NCBI GenBank assembly: GCA_037974965.1
Contig: JBBPFI010000008.1
Location: 682,001 to 746,000, forward strand
Direction of reading: 5' to 3'
DNA: 64,000 nucleotides
Source of the DNA: Dacryopinax spathularia
Taxonomy: Eukaryota; Basidiomycota; Dacrymycetes; Dacrymycetales; Dacrymycetaceae
Positions 22,673 through 33,426 of the stretch are shown here, in pieces. Positions within the stretch are counted from its first letter, which is position 1. Every line of letters begins with the position of its first letter. Below the pieces are notes generated by a model. That model saw nothing but the letters and a program-made list of their open reading frames with translations. It was not told the origin of the DNA and made no database searches. The translations under genes and the position numbers were made by a program.

Positions 22673-23016
22673 TCGCCCCCAAGCGCACATCTCGCGGCTT
22701 CCGGCTTGGCTTCTGCTACGTGCTCGACTGCTTAGACTTCGTGGGGGCGAGGAAGGGAAGGGCTAGACGTCGTGGCGGGCTAATTTCATCGCCGTTATGC
22801 TCCCCGCGGCTGACCAGGTGGGACACTCTGTAATCATCCTGCTCTGTCGGTGCGGAGACGTACTGCATACCCCCTCAATTCCTCTCGTGTAATGCAATGT
22901 ATCAATGATGAAGGGTTCTCAAAGTTTAGTCAATCCGAATATCGCTACATCATCCCTAAGCCTCACTCCCTACGGATTTCTCTCCGGACCAGTCAATGGA
23001 AGGCCGCAACGCCCCT

Positions 23017-23560
23017 CAGCTCCCGCGATATGTCGTGTAGGAATACGGACTCAACAAGAGCGGAATATGATAGTGCTCCTCCGGCTTCCTCAGCAGGAAA
23101 GTGATCTGCCCCCAACCTCGTCAGCCATGTTCTCTCACAGTATGCTGTCCTAAGACAGACGCACCTCGACAACAGGATAAAAACATTCTCTCTGCTGGCT
23201 CTCGAAGTATGCTCCGGTATCGAAGGTGACCTTGTATGTCCCCGCCTCTAGCCGACCGGGCGGAAGGAGAGAGGTACACCGGCCGTCGGAGTCGGTCGTC
23301 CTAGCCCCTGATCAGCTCCTCAGACCGAGACTGGAAAGACATAGAAGGAGCGTACCCGCTCGAGAGGAGGCCTGCTTCGGCGCCAGAGGCGGGGATTGGG
23401 GAGGAGGGAAGACGATAGACGTGTACTGAGATGCCCGCTCCTGGCCGGCCGAGCACCGAATCGAGCACTATTTGCATGAACCTTCTATCAGCCCATTCTA
23501 ATTGAGAAGAAAGGGGGGGGGAGAGGGCGCACCATGGCATGTAATGGGTGATTTGGCCAT
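23017..23560 (-). CDS. 5-hydroxyisourate hydrolase (transthyretin-like)
   Basis: A purine catabolism enzyme that hydrolyses 5-hydroxyisourate after urate oxidase. Four exons (23560-23533, 23467-23356, 23307-23165, 23105-23017) give 123 aa, the usual family length. It starts [19 protein letters not shown], has TTDSDGRC and TGAYF in the middle, and ends with the family signature [18 protein letters not shown]. No peroxisomal targeting signal is obvious beyond the terminal RGS tripeptide. The frame is intact. The 340 bp between this gene and UBC12 hold nothing recognisable. Confidence 0.9.
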
Positions 23561-23955
23561 CCTTACTCTTGTGTCGGTCGAATAAGGTGAGTAGAATAGG
23601 ATGAGAAGGGCCGGGAGCCGTTATCGATTTCAGCGATCGGATGGGCGCGATTAGATCTTGGACGAAGCCGATTGGCGGGCGTTCGCGTCCCTATTCAGTC
23701 GCGCTACAACTCCTGTTCGAGTAACAACGACCAACTGTTTGAATTCTCTTGTCACGAAACCTACTCGCTCCACCACTTCCACCTCGATCTTAACGCAGAT
23801 TCTCAATACGCTACGGGTCCTGGTCTTGCATATCTGGAAGCGTAGCTGTTTCTTGGGCGGCAGAATCATATAACGCGGATACTTGCTGGCGACGCGACGC
23901 GACAGGGGCTGCTTGTACCTGTACCATCACACAAACACCAACGGAAAACCGAACG
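23561..23955. other. Divergent promoter region
   Basis: Sequence between the hydroxyisourate hydrolase (leftwards) and the 2OG oxygenase (rightwards). It has no convincing ORF or motif and presumably holds both promoters. Confidence 0.45.
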
Positions 23956-25385
23956 ATGTCTCTTCCAGTCGTAGACTTGGACGTATTCCTGAAAGACCCA
24001 GAGTCAGAGGAGGCGAGAGAACAGTGCAAGAAAGCAGCTGACGCGCTAGTGGAGTACGGCGCCCTAGTCGTAAAGGACTCTCGGTACGTCTCCTATTCCT
24101 CATTTTCTCATCCACTCCATCTGTAAAGCTCATCGCGTGTCCATAGCGTCCCCGAATCGGACAACCAAGCCTTTCTCGACCTACTGGAAGACTATTTCTC
24201 CCAACCGGTAGACCAGCTCCGCCCTGACGAGCGCCCCGAGCTGGGGTATCAAGTAGGCGTAACGCTCGAGAACACTGAGCGGCCTAAATGCGCTTCCTCC
24301 GCCCCGTGTCAAGCGATCATCGCCCGCCTCGCCCCCTCTGAGCGACCGCTGGATGTGAGCGGACACGGAGCAGATCCGAAGTGCCGGTTCTTCTGGAAGA
24401 TGCAGACCCCGCCGCCGTACCCTACTGCGTATCCTAGCTTGAATATGCCGAATGTGATCCCGAAGGAGTTTGCGGCTGAGTGGCCAGAGATCATGAACCG
24501 CTGGGGAGAGAGGATGAAGACTGCGTCCGTTTGCTCAGTGTTACAAGTATGGGGTCTGAGCTTACGCGACCTTGTAGTGTGGAGGGCGTGGCGGAGATGG
24601 CAGCAGTCGGATTCGGGCTGGACCGAAACCTATTCAAGGAAGCAGGAGCATACGGGTCTGCACAGGTGCTCCCATTATGTATTACTTCATTGACAGTCCA
24701 GCCAGTCCGCATCTTCTCGCACCTACCGCGAGTGATTTGCAGAAATACGGCAAGAAAGATACGATCCTCGCCGGCTTCCACACAGATCTTAACTTCCTGA
24801 CGATCCACGGCCGGTCGCGCTATCCCGTACGTCTTCGCGCTTTACATACCCGGAGCGCAAGCTGATACTAATCCAGGGCCTGCATATTTGGGCAAGAAAT
24901 ACGGGTAAACGGATCGCAGTCTCCATCCCTCCGGGTCACCTGCTCGTCCAAGCCGGCAAGCAACTTGAGCACCTCTCTGGGGGGCTCGTGAAGGCAGGCT
25001 ATCACGAAGTAGTCGTGAACGACGCGACACTCCAGGTCTGTCCTCGCTTGTCTCCCTCACATGACATGGCGGTGCACGAAATTGAGGCCGCCGTTGTAGG
25101 CGATTGAGCGGATTCGACCTACCGGCCGGCCGCTAATACGGATATCGAGCACGTTCTTCTACCATCTCTCGTCCGACTTCACGCTCAAGCCGATCGACCG
25201 ACTGGAGCAGGAGGCGGAAAGCAGGTACGAGAAGGACCGCAGTGTTGGAGAGGAGAGGGAGACGTACGAAGTGATGCAGGTTGGCCAGCAGGTCGAGAAG
25301 TGAGTCTGGTTCCAGCGGTCGCATTCCTGAGATGTATCCTGACTCTGTAATTAGCGAGCTGAAGCAGATTGCGCTGATGACGTGA
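23956..25385 (+). CDS. 2-oxoglutarate/Fe(II) oxygenase, isopenicillin-N-synthase-like
   Basis: A soluble non-heme iron oxygenase with seven exons (23956-24083, 24147-24534, 24578-24655, 24716-24826, 24877-25035, 25100-25299, 25355-25385). It starts MSLPVVDLDVFL, like other members. The metal ligand pair His-x-Asp is in AGFHTDLNFLTIHG and the distal His is in GYHEVVVND; GLHIWARNTGKRIAV lies between. The 2-oxoglutarate anchoring Arg is probably in one of the RPLIRIS segments. The substrate is unknown. A decayed second copy lies at 30.5-31.8 kb. Confidence 0.8.
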
Positions 25386-25813
25386 TGCTGAGCGCACGGG
25401 ATTGTGTACGAATCATGATATCCCTTTTATTACTCCCAAGCGGCCGCTTTATGACACCGCTTGTTCACCCGGAATTGGTCTCTTCCTGTGAAGGCGCGGT
25501 TCCTCCGGGATGAGACCATCAATCTAGCGGCATCTGCTTGATTTCTGGGTGCTGGTTATACGGTGGACGAGCGATACGAGGCGAGGCGGAGCCTGAGCGT
25601 GGTCCCACCGTTCGCGCCTACCTTATCGGAAGAGACAGGACAACAGCAGATCATAGTGACGGAAATGGTTCTGCCACTGTCCGGAAATGTAACTGTAGCT
25701 ATGCCCGGCCACGCACATCCCAAGAGGCAGAGAGCCGATGGGGAGAAAGGGCAGGTTTTGGCGCTGTGATTTCTCGATCGGGAACAATCAGCCCCACAGG
25801 TCGATCACCTTCG
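24015..25813 (+). repeat. Duplicated segment, copy A
   Basis: The oxygenase gene from within exon 1 and about 430 bp downstream are repeated at ~30486-32283 in the same orientation with scattered differences. The 3' flank (25,600-25,800 versus 32,060-32,270) is as similar as the gene. The NLR gene lies between the two copies, so they form direct repeats around it. Confidence 0.8.
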
Positions 25814-26451
25814 CGCCAGCTTCTTCTCCCGAGCCCTGACCGGCACTGCAAATGCTTCCATTGGTTGCCCTTCCTGTGCGTTCGGGTTTGCAATCTCGTC
25901 AATGACTGGACAATGGCTTCTCCGGTCCGCTTGCGCAGCCAAAACGAATGGCTTTGTTCTCCATCCTTCTGCGCTCAGCGCGTCAAAACAACCTTCTAAC
26001 CCGGAGTCCCTCATTGTCTCGCTACTTGAAAGTCCTCCGACTTAGTAGTCGGAGAGAACGCTGGGCACTGAAACGCCTTCGTCTCTGGCCATCTCCGGCT
26101 CCCTCTGGAGCTGTTGGGACCCCCTGCCTTGAGAGGAACGGCTGCCTTTGCTCGCCGCATCACAACTCTTCTGATCAAGGTGCTTCCATCCCGTCCGGAT
26201 ATGGGCTTCCTTTGCAGAAGCAATAGGCGCCGCCAACCGTACCAATCGGGAAACGGCCCAGGACAGTGGTTCCATCCTTCGGGGGGCCAGCACAGCATCC
26301 CTACTCTCTACCTCCCGGCCGTTGGTCATGCATAAAGGCGTCTCTCTGCCCTCCCCTTCACAGCAGCACCAGTCAGGCCGACCATCTGCGCCGACCTGCT
26401 TTACACTCACACAGTCTCTCCCTCCTGCATCTGATGCTCTCCCCTCCAAGC
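25386..26451. other. Intergenic, partly duplicated flank
   Basis: The first ~430 bp belong to the duplicated segment. The remainder up to the NLR start has only overlapping, unsupported ORFs and presumably contains the NLR promoter. Confidence 0.5.
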
Positions 26452-29400
26452 ATGAGTACGCCTCGGAGGAAAGGACTGCTCTCCAGTGTCAATGCCGTCC
26501 TCGATGCCATCGACGAGGCAAAGAAGAAACCGAAGGAGATGCTCGCGCCGTGGATGAAGAAAGCGGAGACCGCTGCCTGTGCGGCACTGGGAATCTCGGA
26601 TGTGCGTGTCCTGTTTATCCCTTCTGGTGTGCCTTCCCGCTGACTGTCCCCAGTTCGTTAAGGAGCACAACGATGTCGAAGATGAGCTGGCGTCGGTCCT
26701 ACAGTGGATCACGAACAGAGTGCTCAATCAACGTACTACGGATACGGCGGTAGAGGTTCAGACAACAGAGGCACTGGACCAGTTCACGGCGTGCGTCCTC
26801 TCGTTTCCCAAACATGTGCATCCGCTGAGGTTTGGCACCATAGACTCGTCAAGAGGGGACAAAAGCTGGCCGAGGAACGGCCCGGAGATGCCGAATCCCT
26901 CGTCCTCACTCAGAGAACCAGGGCTGTCCAGCACTTCCGCACCGAGCTCGACAGATTTAGATTGAAATATCTTGTACGCGGCTCTTGGATCACAATGCAC
27001 TGAAGGCTAATGCGTTCATGATCGAAGGAGACGCGGTCCGCTCAATTGTTCGAGGGCCTTGGGCATGTGACCACTCGGGTGGATGGGTTAGACGGTCGGG
27101 TAGAGAACCTGAGCGGTCGGGTAAGTGGCCCGTATTGTGGCGAGTCTTCTGGAGGCGCTCATGGCAAGTGGGCAGGTCGATCAGCTTCACCTTGCACAAG
27201 CGTACGTGCTCGACGGTCCTGTAAGGGTGCTAAGACTGACCTATCGTGCAGCCCGATCGTCGCGGCGGTTCTGCGAAGCCCGGCGAACCCGAAGATCTTC
27301 TGCGGAAGAGATGATCTTACAGCATCGATCGTCGAGCTCCTGGTTCAGGACGGATCGCATCATATTCCGCTACTTGGTCCAGGCGGAATCGGGAAGACAA
27401 CCGTGGCAGCGGCCGTCATGCGCGACGCACGCGTCAAGCACAAGTTCGGAGATCAAATCTTCTTCTTCAGCTGCGAGGGTGTCCCTTCGGCTGACGGCAT
27501 CGTGAGGGGGATCCTGGCTTCGCTGGACATCGAATATGGTCCGCGGGCACTGGCTAGTATGCTCGTTGCGCTCACAAGTCGAGGAGCGTATCTTCTCGTC
27601 CTGGACAACCTTGAGACGGCGATGCACTCCGAAGACCGGCCCAAAGTGGAGGAGCTCCTCACCAATCTTGTCGAGCTTCCCCACTTATCCGTCATGATCA
27701 CGATGCGCGGCGCTGTTGCGCCCGACGGAGTAGAGTGGGAAGACGTTTCCCCCATCGAGGCCCTTGAGGTAGAGGCATCTCGGCAGTTGTGGTCGAAACT
27801 TGGCTGTCAGGTCGACAACAAGCTCGATGACTTGCTGGCAAGGCTGGATGGCCTGCCGCTTGCCATTCACCTTGTCGCAAGCCGTGGCAAGCTGCTGAAA
27901 CAAGGTCCGGCCCGGCTTCTCGAGGCGTACGACAGAGAAAAGGACAAGATAATGGACCGCGGGACGGGAGAGCGGCTCGGGAGCCTCGCGGTGTCCATTC
28001 GACTGTCGCTCGACCTACCTCCGGTCAAGAATACACCGGGAACAATGGACCTGCTCTCGTCACTCTGCTTGCTGCCGCTAGGCGCATCCCAAGACGCGCT
28101 TCCTGCCATGTTTCCCTCCCTGGAATACGTGGATAGCGCGACAGCAGCTTTGCTCGATGTCGCCCTTGCTTCCTGCGTGAACGGCCGAATCCGAATCCTG
28201 GCGCCCATCCGTGACTACATCCTCAACACCTTCGCTCCGGAAGGCGATTGCCATGACGACATCCAGCGTTATTTCATGACGGTTGCCTCTCAGGACTGTG
28301 AAGGGTTGCTGACACCGGAGAAGCGAGCATGCTCGGAGGAATGGGCGAACGTGAATGCCGTCCTTCTACATTGCTGGGGAACGCCCCATCTGAGGGAGAC
28401 CACCGCTTTAGAGGAGGCAACCGTTGGCGCGGCGTCCATGGCTTACCGGACATATTGTGGAGATGCGACGAGGCTGTTGGAGGCGGCGATCCGGGCTCTG
28501 AGGAGCAACACTGCAGGGGGAAGGGGCAGATGTTTGCATGCACTGGGCGACACCCTGTACATGCAGGCCCAGTACGGCGCAGCGGCGGAGAAGCTGGAGG
28601 AGGCGCGAGCGGTATTCGCAGCGATCGGTGATCAGGTGGGTATCGCACAGTGCACCCGGAGGCTGGGCAACATCCTGCATATGCAGGCCCAGTACGGCGC
28701 AGCGGCCGAGAAGCTGGAGGAGGCGCGAGCGGTATCCGCGGCGATGGGTGATCAGCTAGGTATCGCACAGTGCACCCAGAGCTTGGGCGACATCCTGCGC
28801 ATGCAGTGCCACTACGGCGCAGCGGCCGAGAAGCTGGAGGAGGCGCGAGCGGCATTCGCAGCGATGGGTGATCAGCGAGGTATCGCACAGTGCACGCGAA
28901 GCCTGGGCAACATCCTGCGGATGCAGGGCCACTCCGGCGCAGCGGCCGAGAAGCTGGAGGAGGCGCGGGCGGTATCCGCGGCGATCGGAGATCAGCTGGG
29001 TATCGCACAGTGCACCCAGAGCCTGAGCGACATCCTGCGCATGCAGTGCCACTACGGCGAGGCGGCCGACAAGCTGGAGGAGGCGCGAGCGGCATTCGCG
29101 GCGATCGGAAATCAGCTGGGTATCGCACAGTGCACCCGGAGCCTGGGCGACACCCTGTGTATGCAGGGCCACTACGGCGCAGCGGCCGAGAAGCTGGAGG
29201 AGGCGCGGGCGGCATTCGTGGCGATCGGTGATCAGCTGGGTATCGCACAGTGCACCCGGAGGCTGGGGGACATCCTGTACATGCAGGACCACTACGGCGC
29301 AGCGGCCGAGAAGCTGGAGGAGGCGCGAGCGGTATCCGCGGCGATGGGTGATCAGCTAGGTATCGCACAGTGCACCCAGAGCTTGGGCGACATCCTGCGC

Positions 29401-29817
29401 ATGCAGTGCCACTACGGCGCAGCGGCCGAGAAGCTGGAGGAGGCGCGAGCGGCATTTGCGGCGATCGGTGATCAGCGAGGTATCGCACAGTGCACCCGGA
29501 GCTTAGGCAACGTCCTGCGTATGCAGGGCCACTACGGCGAGGCGGCCGAGAAGCTGGAGGAGGCGCGAGCGGCATTCGCGGCGATCGGTGACTCGCTAGG
29601 AGAGGCACAATGCGCAGAAAGCCTAGCCCGCGTCCGGAAGGGTCAACGGCGTTACAGCGCGGCATTGGCGGCAGTCGAGAGAGCTCGGACAATCTACAGC
29701 GGCATCGAGCTCCAGTCCGATGCGAGGGGTTGCGAGCAGTTGATTGAGTCACTCCAGGTTCTTATCCAGCGGGATGAAGCAGCGGAGTCGCTGTCGATGG
29801 GTGACCGTGGTCACTGA
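26452..29817 (+). CDS. NLR receptor: helical N-domain, NB-ARC, TPR
   Basis: A fungal NOD-like receptor. Small exons (26452-26601, 26654-26790, 26854-~26970, further short exons to ~27201) encode a charged all-helical N-terminal domain resembling the four-helix MLKL/HeLo-type bundle. The main exon (27252-29817) has a GRDD entry motif, a P-loop LLGPGGIGKTT (27376-27402), Walker B YLLVLDN (27589-27609) and a GLPLAIHLVASRG helix, then a winged-helix-like region and TPR units. Exons between 26,970 and 27,200 are uncertain. Family members act as intracellular sensors whose N-domain triggers a response, often cell death, when the C-terminal repeats detect a ligand; this is inferred for this gene. 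The ORF is intact. Confidence 0.85.
28561..29640 (+). repeat. Nine 120-bp TPR units of the NLR
   Basis: An exact 120 bp period, with each unit encoding 40 residues (consensus near MQ.HYGAAAEKLEEARA). Units beginning at 28561, 28681, 28801 and so on to 29521 are mostly over 90% identical in DNA. The stretches 28741-28860 and 29341-29460 differ at only 2 of 120 positions, showing a 600 bp (five-unit) duplication or conversion. A diverged tenth unit follows (29641-). Confidence 0.95.
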
Positions 29818-30484
29818 AGTAGGAACATGTACCGTCGCTCTGGAGGGTAGGTCCCACCATGGATAGGATGAGCCGAAGTACGTACGTTCTTCCGCCTCTG
29901 TAGTGCAGAGCAGGCCAGAGCTGCGTGCAGTCGCTTGCAGAGATAAGAGATTGTCCAGAGTGGTTGCATCAGTTTTGAGCAGTCATGTCGCAGAGGAAAT
30001 GCTGATAGTTGACAGACTCATTTGGGGGCGGATGGTGTATTACTGTGAGAGTCTCGCTAGGATATATTGTATCTCGTTCCAAAGATACTGGTTAAGCATG
30101 CCGCCATAACTGACTGCGTGGTACTCACCATTCTGTCCGTCCATTGATGACATTTGGGATCAGGCTGTCTGCCTGACCGCTTCACGCGGTGCACAATCCG
30201 GTGATGACGTCACGCGTCATGGCACAGCCGTGGCAGCGGGTCCGCGCTCTCCCTTCGGTGACTCTTGTCTAAAAAGTATTCTGATTCGATGCCCAAGCGA
30301 CTTACTGACCGAATAAGTCACCATACATGCCCCAATACCTGATCATGCGGCACCCATTCGCCAAAGGTGCCGACTCAGTGGAGTGCGAGAACGGGCAATA
30401 AAAGGAGGATCAGACGCAATGGCATCCATCCATCCGAAGTCCTAGGGGCAGAAGAGGAAAATGGGCCTACAGTTTGTGGTGGCA
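29818..30484. other. Non-coding, downstream of NLR
   Basis: No gene is seen. The right end adjoins the truncated start of the duplicated oxygenase, and homology to copy A begins near 30,486. Confidence 0.5.
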
Positions 30485-30485
30485 G

Positions 30486-31842
30486 AGGAGGCGAGAGAAC
30501 AGTGCAAGAAAGCAGCTGACGCGCTGGTGGAGTACGGCGCCCTAGTCGTAAAGGACTCTCGGTACCTCTCCTATCCCTCCTCCTCTCAACCGCTCTATCT
30601 GTAAAGCTCATGGCGTGTGCACAGCGTCTCCGAGTCGGACTGTCAAGCCTTCCTCGACGTACTGGAAGACTATTCCTCTCAACCGACAGACCAGCTTCGC
30701 CCTGACGAACGCCCTGAGCGTGACGCTCGACAACACCGAGCAGCCTAAATGCACCTTCCTCCGCGCCGTGTCAAGCGATCATCGCCCGCCTCGCACCCTC
30801 CGAGCGACCGCTGGATGTGAGCGGACATGGAGCAGATCCGAAATGCCGGTTCTTCTGGAAGATGCAGACCCCGCCGCCGTACCCTACTGCGTATCCGAGC
30901 TTGAATATGCCGAATGTGGTGCCGAAGGAGTTTGCGACTGAGTGGCCGGAGATCATGAACCGGTGGGGGGAACGGATGAAGACTGCGTGAGCTGGTGCTT
31001 TCTCGTCATAACGGGAAGGCGAGCTGATATACCGAAATCAGCGTCGAGGGCGTCGCGGAAATGGCAGCCGTCGGATTCGGGCTGGATCGAAACCTATTCA
31101 AGGAAGCAGGAGCATACGGGTGTGTACGTCCTCCCCAAATGGGTATTGTGCCTCTGACAGTCCAACCAAGTCCGCATCTTCTTGCACCTACCGCAAGTGA
31201 TTTGCAGAAATACGGCAAGAAAGATACGATCCTCGCGGGTTTCCACACAGAACTTAACTTCCTGACGATCCACGGTCGCTCGCGCTATCCCGTACGTCTT
31301 CCAGCTTTACATACCTGGAGCTGAAGCTGATTCTAGTCCAGGGCTTGCATATCGCAAGAAATACGGGTAAACGGATCGCAGTCTCCATCCCTCCTGGTCA
31401 TTTGCTTGTCCAAGCCGGCAAGCAACTCGAACATCTTTCCGGCGGGCTTGTGAAGGCGGGATACCACGAAGTAGTAGTGAACGACGCGACACTCCAGGTC
31501 TGTCCTCGCTTGTCTCCCTCACATGGCGGTGCACGAAATTGACGCCGCCGTTGTAGGCGATTGAGCGGATTCGTCAACCGGCCGACCGCTAATACGGATA
31601 TCGAGCACGTTCTTCTACCATCTCTCGTCCGACTTTACGCTCAAGCCGATCGACCGACTGGAGCAAGAGGCGGAAAGCAGGTACGAGATGGAGGGGGATG
31701 TTGGAGAGGAGAGGGAGACGTACGAGATTATGAAGGTCGGACAGCAGGTCGAGAAGTGAGTCTACTTCCTGCAGTCGCATTCCTGAGTTGGACACTAATA
31801 CTGTGCCTAGCGAGCTGAGGCAGATTGCGCTGATGACGTGAT
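30486..31842 (+). pseudogene. Decayed copy of the 2OG oxygenase
   Basis: Collinear with 24015-25385 (introns included) but broken. The first exon lacks the start codon and the MSLPVVDLDVFL region. A 17 bp deletion in exon 2 (near 30,718) shifts the frame. The metal-binding His-x-Asp is changed to His-x-Glu (GFHTEL, near 31,245), and one Trp codon is lost in exon 5. It belongs to duplicated segment copy B, which extends to ~32,283. Confidence 0.85.
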
Positions 31843-32283
31843 GCGGAGGGCACAGGAGCGTGTGCGATATCCCGTCTTGTTACTCCAGACCTCGGGATTG
31901 TGACACTACTATTTACGGCAAATGCTCTCTTTTTCATCAACACGTGGTCCATCCGGGATTAGTTCGTTAGTCAATGACACCTGCTTGGATCTAGGGTGCT
32001 GATTATACGTCGGATGAGCGGTACGAGGCGAGGAGCAGCACGGCCCACCATTCGCACCTGGCACCTTTCGGGAAGAGACAGGACAACAGCAGATCATAGT
32101 GACGGAAATGGTTGTGCCACTGTCCGGAAGTGTAACTGTAGCAAATGCCCGGCCATGCACATCCCATGAGGCAGCGAGTCGAGCGGCAGAGGGATTGCAA
32201 CTACAGTACATGTTGGCGCGGGTTTTGGTGCTGTGACTTCTCGATCCGGCACAATCGGGCCGACTGATCACCTCCGTACGGGG
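30486..32283 (+). repeat. Duplicated segment, copy B
   Basis: Direct repeat of 24015-25813. Similarity stops around 32,280-32,290, immediately before the TATGACAGCGAG terminus of E2. This suggests E2 inserted into, or next to, the duplicated flank. Confidence 0.8.
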
Positions 32284-32290
32284 CCTCTGC

Positions 32291-32313
32291 CTATGACAGC
32301 GAGTTCTGGACAA
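32291..32313 (+). repeat. Proposed E2 left terminus
   Basis: CTATGACAGCGAGTTCTGGA followed by CAAAA. It is aligned with the E1 TIR by the TATGA...GGACAAAA frame. An internal hairpin is possible with GCGAGTT and AACTCGC at 32,300-32,328. No partner was found. Confidence 0.5.
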
Positions 32314-32354
32314 AAATCGAAACTCGCGCTGTCGGAAGCAGATGCCCCTGGCGA

Positions 32355-32500
32355 CACCCCGCGTCTTCAGTCGCACACCCGCGTTCACCCGCACACTCCT
32401 CGTGCCAACTCCTGCGTCCCCATAGCACCCGCACCCCCGTAGTCTCCTTGCTCCCACCTGTTCTCACCCGCTAGCACCTTGTAGAACCCCTTTCTTCTTC
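32355..32500 (+). repeat. E2 subterminal CACCCGC-type array
   Basis: About ten irregular CACCC/CACTCC-containing words (for example CACACCCGCGTTCACCCGCA) in the orientation of the left array of E1 (TTCACCC). It occupies the same position relative to the terminus, about 60 bp inside. Confidence 0.5.
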
Positions 32501-33426
32501 TCTGCCCCCGTCAAACACCGTACAACAACCCGTTGCCTCCGCAATGGGTTGAGTTCGGCTCAAAGAAGCAACGGGGTCAATCAAACATTGGTACGGACGG
32601 AATCCTGCCCGTTAACTCCTACCTTTTTCGATAATTCCTCTATTACCGGAGTACACCTGCTCTTCGGGTCCTCAGATACATCAAACTTAGCCTCTGAAAA
32701 CACGTCCCAATGTTGACGCGTGTACTAGCCCATTCCCAGGTCCGTCAGCCGTCCGTCGGCGCGTTTATACAGCACCACTGTCTCGCCCTTTGCTAAACAT
32801 CCTGTGCGGTCACCGTCAATACTAGTACCTTACTCTTTCGAGCTTTCCAAGGACGCTGGTCTCAAGAATCTCCATTTCGCCCCGTTGAGCTGAAGCGGCG
32901 GGAGTGGTGGCAAGTTCCAGCATGTCCGAACTCCTGCCTTTACAATGTCAAGTGTGTCCTTCACTATGCGGCCGCTTCCAAGGATCTTTCGTGCGCCTCC
33001 CACTTTCCCTCTTGTACGGGCACTCAATACAGGCAATAGGTTGGTCACCATGCTTCGTTTGGTCTCGAGAGTCTGTGCCCCTGTGGGCATCCTTTCGCGG
33101 CACACTGGAACCCTGGACTGCCTGCGCCCGTCCGCTTAGGACTTGACTTAAATCGCTGCCCGTACTTTTTCAGTGTTCGTCCTATAGTCCACTATGCTCT
33201 CATCCATTTGTTGAATCGTCGCGTACACAGCGTGTAACTCCTTGGCAGGCAGGTCTAGTCTGCGAGAACTGGGTTCCGCAAGGTGGGTTATGTGGTCATC
33301 CATATGAAGTGCACCTTCCGGCAATAACCAATGGTTAGTCTTATTTGATAGGCTCGCTTGAACGTTTTTCTCAATCCCTGATCCCATCCCAGCAGCTTTC
33401 CATATCCAATCCTCTGATCTTTCCAG
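32501..33426. other. No certain gene; probable 5' part of HECT gene
   Basis: Sequence between the E2 subterminal array and the first clear HECT exon. A short exon with ATG at 32,922 or nearby could be the start of the HECT gene. Nothing is recognisable otherwise. Confidence 0.35.

Noticed and set aside
19939-25385. The two 2OG/Fe(II) oxygenases as TET/JBP enzymes linked to KDZ transposons
   Set aside because: Their motifs are PhyH-like and isopenicillin-N-synthase-like, without TET/JBP signatures, and no KDZ transposase is present.
28274-29752. A 492-aa antisense ORF across the NLR repeats
   Set aside because: It mirrors the 120-bp TPR units in the opposite strand. Its repetitive Pro/Arg content is a by-product of the sense codons.
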